Source: Anaerolineales bacterium (GTDB lineage: Bacteria; Chloroflexota; Anaerolineae; Anaerolineales; UBA11858). Taken from it: 53,690 nucleotides of DNA. The stretch covers positions 1 through 53,690 of the forward strand of contig JAGXKM010000003.1 of assembly GCA_018335275.1 (NCBI GenBank), in the 5' to 3' direction. The first letter of the stretch is position 1, and the number at the start of each line of letters is the position of its first letter. Under the pieces are notes generated by a model. That model was given only the letters and a program-made list of their open reading frames with translations. It did no database searches and had not been told where the DNA came from. Positions 6,314 to 14,493 of this stretch are shown one piece after another. The position numbers and the translations under genes are program-made.

Positions 6314-8950
6314 ATGAATAAACGCAACCCCACTTTATGGCAGATCATCATTTTCATTTTGACTGGAACGCTCCTGGTCCTGAATGGCTGTTCCTCTCCA
6401 GGGACTCCCACGACTGCACCCAATTTGACTCCTGAGGAGTTAACCCCTTCCGTTGAGAAAGAAAGCGGTCCCCTCGCCCCAGAGGGAAAACCGCAGGAGA
6501 GCTACTACGCTCCCTTTCCCCTGACCATCACCCTGGATGGAGATGCGTCTGACTGGGACCGGGTGCCGAAGGTGACCATGCCGGGAGGGGCAGAGGATGT
6601 TACCGGGGCTACCTGGGTATCCTTCGCTGCTGCTGCAGATGATTCAACCTTATATTTTCTGGGGGAAGTGACTGACCCCAAGATCATCTCAGGGGAACAT
6701 GGTACAGACTACTGGAACGAGGATTCACTCGAGTTTTACCTCAACGCCACTGGAAACCTGGAATTGAGCGAATACCGGGAGGGCGTGGTCCAAATCACCA
6801 TTCCTCCCCTTAATGCCGGCAAATCAGCGGGAGAGGCCGTCTTCGGGGGCGTGAATCACGAGACTGCTGAAGCTGAAGCGAAAGTCGTCCAAACCGATTC
6901 CGGATATAGAATAGAAGCTGCTGTGCCCCTGGAAACGCAGGTGTGGGATATTCAACCCCAACACGGCACGGTGTTAGGGTTTCAGGTCCATCTCAATGGA
7001 GCTTCCACATCCAGCCGCAACCTGAAAGTGATCTGGTCCAAATTCGACCAGAGCGATTCCTCGTATTACGATCCCAGCGTCTTTGGTGAGCTGATCTTCT
7101 TTGAGATCGGCCAGTCCGAAACTGCCCGCCTCGAGCCGGAACCCCCTCCCACGCCGGAACTTATTGCTGTGGAAGAAGATGCCCTCTATCAGCAATCAGA
7201 AGCTCCCATTCCAGACCGGGTGGATGACCTGCTCTCATACATGACCCTGGCAGAAAAGATCGGCCAGATGACCCTGGTGGAAAAGAACAGTATCCGGGAA
7301 AAGGACATCACCAACCTGTCCATCGGCGGGATATTGAGCGGGGGTGGAGGGTATCCGAAATCAGGCAATACCCCCGAAGAATGGGCAGCCATGGTGGATG
7401 GATTCCAGGAATATGCCCTGGATTCCCATCTGGGCATCCCACTGATTTACGGCGTGGACGCTGTCCACGGACACAGCAACCTGAAAGGTGCGGTGATCTT
7501 TCCCCATAATATCGGCCTGGGAGCTGCCAATGACCCTTCCTTAATGACAGACATCGGGCGGGTTACCGGGCTGGAAATGGCAGCCACCGGCATTTACTGG
7601 AACTACGCCCCGGGGGTGATGGTCCCCCAGGATATCCGCTGGGGGCGGACTTATGAGGGCTACGGGGAGAATCCAGAGTTGGTATCCGAACTGGGAGCAG
7701 CGTATCTGCAGGGACTGCAGTCGCCCGACCTGGTTCCTCCCAACATCGTTATCGGGACACCCAAACACTACCTCGGCGACGGAGGTACAGCCTGGGGTTC
7801 GTCTTCGACCAGCACCTACCAGCTGGACCAGGGTGTTACCGAGGTAGACGAATCCACTTTACGGGATGTTCACCTCCCCCCCTATCCAGCGGTGATCGAC
7901 GCCGGAGCCCGGAGCATCATGATCTCCTTCTCGAGCTGGGGCGGAAAGAAAATGCATGCCCAAGAATATCTGATCACGGATGTGCTCAAAGGAGAACTGG
8001 GGTTCAGCGGATTCGTGGTTTCTGATTGGGGAGGCATCGATCAAATTTCTGGCGATTATTACCAATCGGTGGTCACCGCCATCAACGCCGGGATCGACAT
8101 GAATATGGTCCCCCAAACCTATGCTCGGTTCATCAACACCCTCACCAAAGCGGTAGAAGCGGGTGATGTACCCATGTCCCGCATCGACAACGCGGTGAGA
8201 CGCATTCTGACGGTTAAATTCGAAATGGGTTTGTTCGAACAGCCCTTTTCGCAGGCTGACTTGATCAGCGAGGTGGGCTCAGAGGCCCACCGGGACCTGG
8301 CCAGAGAGGCGGTTTCCAAATCGCTGGTCTTACTCAAGAATGAAGGGCAGATTTTACCCCTCTCGGAAAGCGTTACCCACCTCTATATCGCAGGATCTGC
8401 CGCGGATGATATCGGCATTCAATCCGGGGGATGGACCATCGAATGGCAGGGGAAAAGAGGAGATATCACGCCCGGGACCACGATTCTGGAAGGCATCCAG
8501 AACGCTGCCGGTGAAGATATGAGCGTGGAATACAGCGTCTCGGGCAGATTTGAGGGCGACCCCGCTGAGCCCGATTCAGTTTGCCTGGGGATTGTAGGAG
8601 AACTGCCGTATGCGGAAGGTCGGGGGGACAGCCGTTCCTTGAACCTCCCCCCTGGAGAAAATCGAGCCCTGCGGCAGCTGGAGAAAGAGTGCGCCCGATT
8701 GGTCGTGATCCTCATCTCAGGCCGCCCGCTGATCATCACAGACTCCATAGACACCTGGGATGGTCTGGTGGCAGCCTGGCTGCCCGGCACGGAAGGCAGC
8801 GGGGTGGCGGATGCGCTCTTTGGAAAAACCCTTTTCAGCGGCAAACTGCCATATACCTGGCCAAAATCCACCCAGCAGCTGCCTCTGGGCTCCTCACAGG
8901 AACCCCCTCTCTTTCCCTATGGCTTTGGATTAAAAACAGGAGAAAAATGA
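6314..8950 (+). CDS. Lipoprotein GH3 beta-glucosidase with N-terminal CBM9-like domain
   Basis: The protein has about 878 residues. A signal peptide with lipobox LNGC and a Thr/Pro linker anchor it to the outer face of the membrane. Residues about 55-265 look like a family-9 carbohydrate-binding domain (starting near LTITLDGDASDWDRVP, with YFLGEVTDPKI and YWNEDSLEFYL). The rest is a GH3 catalytic unit with GVDAVHG, GTPKHYLGDG and the nucleophile motif VVSDWGG (Asp at about residue 571). The start at 6314 is preferred over an ATG at 6308 because GGA at 6303-6305 gives better spacing. It probably trims glucan chains or oligosaccharides at the cell surface. Confidence 0.92.
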   Translation: MNKRNPTLWQIIIFILTGTLLVLNGCSSPGTPTTAPNLTPEELTPSVEKESGPLAPEGKPQESYYAPFPLTITLDGDASDWDRVPKVTMPGGAEDVTGATWVSFAAAADDSTLYFLGEVTDPKIISGEHGTDYWNEDSLEFYLNATGNLELSEYREGVVQITIPPLNAGKSAGEAVFGGVNHETAEAEAKVVQTDSGYRIEAAVPLETQVWDIQPQHGTVLGFQVHLNGASTSSRNLKVIWSKFDQSDSSYYDPSVFGELIFFEIGQSETARLEPEPPPTPELIAVEEDALYQQSEAPIPDRVDDLLSYMTLAEKIGQMTLVEKNSIREKDITNLSIGGILSGGGGYPKSGNTPEEWAAMVDGFQEYALDSHLGIPLIYGVDAVHGHSNLKGAVIFPHNIGLGAANDPSLMTDIGRVTGLEMAATGIYWNYAPGVMVPQDIRWGRTYEGYGENPELVSELGAAYLQGLQSPDLVPPNIVIGTPKHYLGDGGTAWGSSSTSTYQLDQGVTEVDESTLRDVHLPPYPAVIDAGARSIMISFSSWGGKKMHAQEYLITDVLKGELGFSGFVVSDWGGIDQISGDYYQSVVTAINAGIDMNMVPQTYARFINTLTKAVEAGDVPMSRIDNAVRRILTVKFEMGLFEQPFSQADLISEVGSEAHRDLAREAVSKSLVLLKNEGQILPLSESVTHLYIAGSAADDIGIQSGGWTIEWQGKRGDITPGTTILEGIQNAAGEDMSVEYSVSGRFEGDPAEPDSVCLGIVGELPYAEGRGDSRSLNLPPGENRALRQLEKECARLVVILISGRPLIITDSIDTWDGLVAAWLPGTEGSGVADALFGKTLFSGKLPYTWPKSTQQLPLGSSQEPPLFPYGFGLKTGEK

Positions 8951-8953
8951 CCT

Positions 8954-10132
8954 GTGTACAAAATTACACGTAAAAATTTACTGATTTTCGTTTTGTTTAC
9001 CTTGCTGATGACAGGCTGCATGGGCCCAGAAAGCCCCCCACCCAAACCCACATCCACACCCGAAGGATCAGTCATGAAAGACGGCTGGGAGCTGGTCTGG
9101 GAGGATGATTTTGAGGGCACCTATCTGGACACGGAGAATTGGATCTTTGAGACAGGCGCCGGTGGTTGGGGAAATGCAGAGCTGCAGCATTACACCACCC
9201 GACCCAAGAATGTCCGGGTGGAAGGTGGCCATCTGGTCATCGAAGCTCACAAGGAAGACTACCTGGGCAGCGATTATACGTCAGCCAGGATCAAGACCCA
9301 GACCTTACACAGCTGGACCTATGGCAGGATGGAAGCCCGGATAAAACTGCCCACCGGGCAGGGTATCTGGCCCGCGTTCTGGATGCTCGGGGAAGATTTT
9401 CCCACAGCAGGTTGGCCGGATTGCGGGGAAATCGATATCATGGAAAACATAGGAGAACCGCACACCGTGTACGGGACGGTTCACGGCCCGGGGTATTCAG
9501 GAGGTGGAGGCATTGGTCAATCTTCCACGGTCCCTGGTGGCCCCGTTCATGAGGATTTTCATACCTATGCCATCGAATGGGCACCCGGGGAGATCCGCTG
9601 GTTCGTCGACGACGAAAACTTCAACACGATCACGGACACAGATGTACCCGGCGAATGGGTTTATGACCACCCCTTTTTCATCATCCTCAACCTGGCTGTG
9701 GGCGGAGAATGGCCTGGATATCCGGATCAAACTACAGAGTTTCCCCAGCAATTAATCGTGGATTATGTCCGGGTTTACCGCGACCCCACCTTTTCGCTTG
9801 AGGATTTGCAAAGCGATACTTTGCATGTCTCTGATCTGGTGATGAACATCGAGGAAAAAGATGAGAAGTGGGAAGGTCAGGTGATGGTCACCGTGGTGGA
9901 TTCAAGCGGCAACCCGGTCGAAGGCGTCGAGGTCAAAGGGGGCTGGGTTGGTGTAGTCACCGGGGCGACAGAGCGTGCCATCACTGACAGCGAGGGGATC
10001 GCGGGGGCATTCACGGGCCGTAAGACGAGTTTTGCTGATGATTTCACCTTCTGTGTCACCAATTTGAGTAAAACCCTTTATTCTTACGATAAGAAACAAA
10101 ACGAGCAAACCTGTATCACAAAAACACCTTAG
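8954..10132 (+). CDS. Lipoprotein GH16 endo-beta-1,3-glucanase (laminarinase type)
   Basis: The 392-residue protein starts with a lipoprotein signal (lipobox MTGC) and a Pro/Thr linker. A GH16 domain covers about residues 35-280. The catalytic motif GEIDIMENIG gives Glu159, Asp161 and Glu164 in the spaced ExDxxE form of laminarinases and related enzymes. WPAFWMLG and the C-terminal VDYVRVYRD are also typical. A C-terminal region of about 100 residues looks like an Ig-type or bacterial Ig-like domain. Translation starts at GTG 8954, eleven bases after AGGAG and three bases after the GH3 stop. It likely cuts beta-1,3-glucan into oligosaccharides for the importer. Confidence 0.92.
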   Translation: MYKITRKNLLIFVLFTLLMTGCMGPESPPPKPTSTPEGSVMKDGWELVWEDDFEGTYLDTENWIFETGAGGWGNAELQHYTTRPKNVRVEGGHLVIEAHKEDYLGSDYTSARIKTQTLHSWTYGRMEARIKLPTGQGIWPAFWMLGEDFPTAGWPDCGEIDIMENIGEPHTVYGTVHGPGYSGGGGIGQSSTVPGGPVHEDFHTYAIEWAPGEIRWFVDDENFNTITDTDVPGEWVYDHPFFIILNLAVGGEWPGYPDQTTEFPQQLIVDYVRVYRDPTFSLEDLQSDTLHVSDLVMNIEEKDEKWEGQVMVTVVDSSGNPVEGVEVKGGWVGVVTGATERAITDSEGIAGAFTGRKTSFADDFTFCVTNLSKTLYSYDKKQNEQTCITKTP

Positions 10133-10153
10133 CCAATGGATGAGGAGTGAGCT

Positions 10154-11140
10154 ATGGATAAAGCAACAAATTCTTTGTTGAAAAGGACACTGGGAAAGAG
10201 CGGCCTGAAAGTTTCAGAAATTGGCTTCGGTCTCTGGGCTGCGGGTGGGGATGTGTGGGGGCCAACCGATGATCAAAGGATCCTGGATGCGATCGACTAT
10301 GCCCTAGATCACGGGGTAAACTTTTTTGACACCGCTGATGTGTACGGAGGCGGGCACAGTGAAGAGCTGCTCGGGAAAGCGATGCAGGGGCGCCGGGATC
10401 AATTTATTGTGGCCACCAAGATAGGCTGGTTAGATTTTGATGGTGAGGAAGGTAAATCAGCCTACACGACCGTGGAGAAATTAATTGAAGGCGTGGAAAC
10501 AAACCTGAAACGCCTGGATACCGATTATATTGATGTCATTCAAAGCCATATTGATTTCCAGGACCCGACTATGGAAATCTTTCTGGAAGGTTTCCAAAAA
10601 CTGCAAAAAGCGGGCAAGGTCAAAGCCTACGGGGTGAGCACCAGCGACTTTGAATATCTCAAAGCCTTCAACCATGATGGGAAATGTGCCACACTGCAAA
10701 TTGATTACAGCATTCTCAACCGGACTGCTGAGGAAGATATTCTGCCCTACTGCCAGGAAAATCAGATCGGTGTCATCGTCCGCGGGGCCCTGGCCATGGG
10801 CATCTTGACCGGAAAATTTTCACCTGAAACGCGTTTCCCTGAAGGTGACTTCCGCAGGCGCTGGCATGAAGATGAAGATGAATATGAAACGTTCTTGAAT
10901 GATTTGGAAATTGTAGATCGTCTTCGCCCCCTGGCGAAAGGCCGCAGCCCGGCCCAGCTGGCCTTACAATTCGTGATTTCAAACCCGGCTGTCACCACCG
11001 TGATCCCGGGCATCAAAAACACCGAACAGGCCAGGGCAAATATCGAAGCTGGCATTCTGGAGCCGCTTTCCTCCCAAGAATTAGCGGAAATTGATAAAAT
11101 TGTGCCCCCCGAGGGCGGTCGAAAAATTTGGCCCGCCTGA
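10154..11140 (+). CDS. Aldo/keto reductase
   Basis: The 328-residue protein is a full aldo/keto reductase. The catalytic tetrad can be placed at Asp and Tyr in FFDTADVYGGG, Lys in VATKIGW and His in VIQSHIDF. The C-terminal NADPH-binding loop appears as TTVIPGIKNTEQARAN. A GAGGAG-type site precedes the ATG. It sits between the secreted glucanases and the phosphorylases on the same strand, so it may act on a sugar or aldehyde product of the pathway. The substrate cannot be read from the sequence. Confidence 0.93.
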   Translation: MDKATNSLLKRTLGKSGLKVSEIGFGLWAAGGDVWGPTDDQRILDAIDYALDHGVNFFDTADVYGGGHSEELLGKAMQGRRDQFIVATKIGWLDFDGEEGKSAYTTVEKLIEGVETNLKRLDTDYIDVIQSHIDFQDPTMEIFLEGFQKLQKAGKVKAYGVSTSDFEYLKAFNHDGKCATLQIDYSILNRTAEEDILPYCQENQIGVIVRGALAMGILTGKFSPETRFPEGDFRRRWHEDEDEYETFLNDLEIVDRLRPLAKGRSPAQLALQFVISNPAVTTVIPGIKNTEQARANIEAGILEPLSSQELAEIDKIVPPEGGRKIWPA

Positions 11141-11216
11141 GTTCTTGAAAGACAAATTGAAAAAATATCATGCTCATTACCCCCTGCGTCTTTCACTGTC
11201 TTAAAAGAGTGGATCC

Positions 11217-14200
11217 ATGACACGCCCTGCAGACTCTTCATTTGATGATCTCGGCCGCTACATCATAGCTGATTACCATGAAAAACCTCCTTTCAGCAGT
11301 TTCTTGCCTGGCATAGCCGGGAAATGGGGGGTCCCTCTGTGGGCCTTTTATGTCAACCGCGGACAGGCAGTCGCCAGCTTCGGAATCGAAAGCAAAGATA
11401 ATCCCATCCTCGAATTCCAACCTGCCAATAAAGCCTACCAAGTGACACCTTTTCTTGGGTTCCGGACCTTCTTAAAAATGGAAAGAGAAGGAGAACCTGG
11501 ATATCTCGAACCGTTTGCAACCTGGTCGTCCGGACCCTGCAAACGTGAAATGCATATCGGGATGAACGAACTGGAGTTGGTGGAGCACGATGAGCAAACC
11601 GGATTGAGTACACAAATTCTGTATTTCATCCTCCCCGCAGAACCATTTGCCGGTCTGGTTCGAAAGGTCACCATCACAAATACCAGCTCCTTTTCAACCC
11701 ACCTCGAGATCTGCGATGGACTTCCCGCCGTGATCCCCTTTGGAGCGGATAACGGCGCACTAAAACATGTCAGCCGTACCATTGAAGCCTGGATGCAGGT
11801 TGAAAATCATCATCAAAATGTCCCCTTTTATCGACTGCGGGCATCGGCAGCCGATGAGGCAGAGGTTTCCTCTGTCACCGCCGGTCATTTCGCCCTGGGA
11901 TCCAGCGTAAATCAGGGCCAAATTAAACAGCTTCCCGTGATTGTGGACCCAGATCTCGTTTTTGGACATCAGACCTCCCTGCATACTCCCATTGAATTTA
12001 TCAAACGTCCTTTAGCAGATGTATTGGACAGCAGCCAGGTAAGCAGCGGGAAAACCCCCTGCGCATTTTTTGGCCTGGAAAGCACGCTCGAACCTGAGGA
12101 AGAGGTCGTCATCCATTCGGTATACGGACACATCCGGGGTATGGATGCTCTCCACCATGCGCTGCCTCTGCTTTCTGATCCAATCCAGCTCGCGGAGAAA
12201 AAGCAGGCTGCCCGGGACCTCACCCAGGATCTCACAGCACAAATCCAGACCCGGACCGCTGACCCCGTCTTCGATGCCTATGCGAAGCAAACCTTCCTGG
12301 ACAATATGCTGCGCGGAGGGTGGCCTGCCCTTCTGGGAACCCCACCACAGAAACAGGTCTATCACATTTACAGCCGGAAACACGGCGACCTTGAGCGAGA
12401 TTATAACGATTTTTTCCTCCCCCCAGAGTTCTTTTCCAGCGGGAATGGAAACTACCGGGATGTGAATCAGAATCGCCGCTGTGATGTCTTTTTCAACCCC
12501 GAGGTAGAAGCCCACAATATCCTCTACTTCCTGAGCCTCATTCAAATGGATGGATATAACCCCCTCGTGGTTAGAGGGATATCTTTTTCCCTTTCTCCCC
12601 AAGATCAGAAAACACTGTTAACCCCGCTGGATAAGCCCGGGAAGTTGGCTTCCTTTCTGAAGGGCCGTTTCACCCCCGGAGGTCTGCTCCAAACCATTCG
12701 CGATCACCGTATCGACCTTTCAACAGACGCCCGATCCTTCCTGAATCAGGTCATATCCAGAGCTGAAGTTCATCTCGAAGCTGATTTTGGAGAGGGGTAT
12801 TGGATTGACCACTGGACATATCTCCTGGACCAGATTGAGTCTTTCCTGGCCATCTACCCGGAAAGGAAAAGGGATCTCCTTCTCGGAGAGGCCGATCTCC
12901 CTTTCTTCCAGAGCCCCGCTCAAGTCCTCCCCCGCAGAAAACGATATGTGCTTACCGAAAATGGGCCCCGGCAATACCATGCCCTGGATCACACAGGGGA
13001 GTCAGGTTGGATCCGCACCCCTGAGGGCGAAAGGTATACCACCACGGTTCTTGGCAAGCTGATTTTGATAGCCACACTCAAGTTCAGCACCCTCGATCCA
13101 GAAGGCATGGGCATTGAGATGGAAGCGGGCAAACCTGGTTGGTACGATGCCTTGAACGGCCTCCCTGGCTTGTTTGGAAGTTCCATGGCAGAGTCCTACG
13201 AGCTGCTGCGGCTGTTCATATTCTTGCGTGATTTCCTCACAGAACTTAAGGCCGATGTCCAGGTCTCCCTCCCTGTTGAACTCATTGAATTTATGCAGGA
13301 ATTGGTGAAATTGACCCGGGTGGACCCCGATCCTTTTTTGTGGTGGAAAAAAGCAAATCAGCTCCGGGAATCATACCGGGACAAGGTTTACCATGACTTT
13401 TCCGGTGAGGATACAACTTGGACGGTTTCCAACCTAGTTGACACCTTCAAGGTCTTTGAAGGTCGGCTCCAAAAGGGAATCACCCGGGCGGAGGAATGGA
13501 TAGAAGGAGATATACCCCCGACTTATTTTCATTATGAAATGACCTCATACCAGTTCTTAAAAAATCAAGCTGGGGAGATAATAAATGACTCCCAAAATCG
13601 TCCTTACCTTGAGGCCCAAGCGTTCGAAGCGGTTTCCCTTCCCATATTTTTAGAGGGGGCGGTCCGTTCCCTGAAGGCAGCTCCCACGAAAGAGTACCCA
13701 CGCAAACTTCATACTGCGGTAAAATCCAGTTCGTTGTATGATCAATCCTTACATATGTTCAAACTTAACGCTCCTCTCAATGACCAGTCACACGAAATCG
13801 GCAGGGCAAGGGCATTTACACCGGGATGGCTGGAAAACGAATCTGTTTGGCTCCACATGGCTTATAAATATCTCTTGGAATTGCTGCAGGCAGAATTATT
13901 TGAGGAGTTCTGGGAAGAAACCAGAAACAGCCTAATTTGTTTTCAACCCCGGGAACGGTACGGGCGGAGCATTCTGGAAAACAGTTCCTTCCTGGTCAGC
14001 TCGGCCCATCCCGATGAATCCCTCCATGGGGCTGGATTTGTAGCCCGGCTGAGTGGTTCCACTGCTGAGTTCACACACATGTGGACCCTCATCATGGCAG
14101 GGAAAAACCCTTTTTACCAAAAAGATGGTGAACTTCATCTCAAACTTCGTCCCGCTCTCCCAGCCTGGCTGTTCGATGATCAAAATCAGATCCAATTCAA

Positions 14201-14396
14201 CTTTTTGGGAAGCATCCCCGTGACCTACCATAACCCACAACGGGTTGACAGCTGGAAACTTTCCCCACAAAGGATCGAGCTCCAGTTCCCGGATCATAAG
14301 GTCTTGAATATCAAGGACTCCCATATACCCCCACCTTACGCTGTAATGATCAGAAGTCAAAAAATAAAATCCATCGAAGTATTTTACTCACCCTGA
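11217..14396 (+). CDS. Large GH94/GH149/GH161-like phosphorylase, probably on beta-1,3-oligoglucans
   Basis: The 1059-residue protein has the layout of inverting disaccharide/oligosaccharide phosphorylases: an N-terminal beta-sandwich (about 1-340) and an alpha-barrel. Motifs include GNYRDVNQNRRCDV and GKPGWYDALNGLPGLFGSS; Asp644 in WYDALNG aligns in position with the general-acid Asp of GH94 enzymes. There is no signal peptide, so it acts in the cytoplasm. It is longer than GH94 cellobiose phosphorylases (about 800) and closer to GH149 and GH161 enzymes, which act on beta-1,3-oligoglucans. The exact family is from memory of motifs and length. It would make glucose-1-phosphate from imported oligosaccharides. 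Confidence 0.75.
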   Translation: MTRPADSSFDDLGRYIIADYHEKPPFSSFLPGIAGKWGVPLWAFYVNRGQAVASFGIESKDNPILEFQPANKAYQVTPFLGFRTFLKMEREGEPGYLEPFATWSSGPCKREMHIGMNELELVEHDEQTGLSTQILYFILPAEPFAGLVRKVTITNTSSFSTHLEICDGLPAVIPFGADNGALKHVSRTIEAWMQVENHHQNVPFYRLRASAADEAEVSSVTAGHFALGSSVNQGQIKQLPVIVDPDLVFGHQTSLHTPIEFIKRPLADVLDSSQVSSGKTPCAFFGLESTLEPEEEVVIHSVYGHIRGMDALHHALPLLSDPIQLAEKKQAARDLTQDLTAQIQTRTADPVFDAYAKQTFLDNMLRGGWPALLGTPPQKQVYHIYSRKHGDLERDYNDFFLPPEFFSSGNGNYRDVNQNRRCDVFFNPEVEAHNILYFLSLIQMDGYNPLVVRGISFSLSPQDQKTLLTPLDKPGKLASFLKGRFTPGGLLQTIRDHRIDLSTDARSFLNQVISRAEVHLEADFGEGYWIDHWTYLLDQIESFLAIYPERKRDLLLGEADLPFFQSPAQVLPRRKRYVLTENGPRQYHALDHTGESGWIRTPEGERYTTTVLGKLILIATLKFSTLDPEGMGIEMEAGKPGWYDALNGLPGLFGSSMAESYELLRLFIFLRDFLTELKADVQVSLPVELIEFMQELVKLTRVDPDPFLWWKKANQLRESYRDKVYHDFSGEDTTWTVSNLVDTFKVFEGRLQKGITRAEEWIEGDIPPTYFHYEMTSYQFLKNQAGEIINDSQNRPYLEAQAFEAVSLPIFLEGAVRSLKAAPTKEYPRKLHTAVKSSSLYDQSLHMFKLNAPLNDQSHEIGRARAFTPGWLENESVWLHMAYKYLLELLQAELFEEFWEETRNSLICFQPRERYGRSILENSSFLVSSAHPDESLHGAGFVARLSGSTAEFTHMWTLIMAGKNPFYQKDGELHLKLRPALPAWLFDDQNQIQFNFLGSIPVTYHNPQRVDSWKLSPQRIELQFPDHKVLNIKDSHIPPPYAVMIRSQKIKSIEVFYSP

Positions 14397-14418
14397 ACAT
14401 TCTTCTGTACTCCTTGAC

Positions 14419-14446
14419 AAGCGGGGCAGCGACCACTGCCCCGCTT
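14419..14446 (+). other. 11-bp intercistronic stem-loop between the phosphorylase genes
   Basis: Bases 14419-14429 pair perfectly with 14436-14446 around a six-base loop; seven or more of the pairs are G-C. The following bases are AAAGGG, not a U-run. It may be an mRNA stabiliser or processing site rather than a full terminator. Confidence 0.6.
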
Positions 14447-14493
14447 AAAGGGTCATCAGAAAATATGACAAATTTAATTTGCGGTGAACATCC

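Noticed and set aside
12012-12602. 196-codon minus-strand frame inside the large phosphorylase gene
   Set aside because: It is a shadow of the strongly supported plus-strand gene, with no ribosome site and no family motifs.
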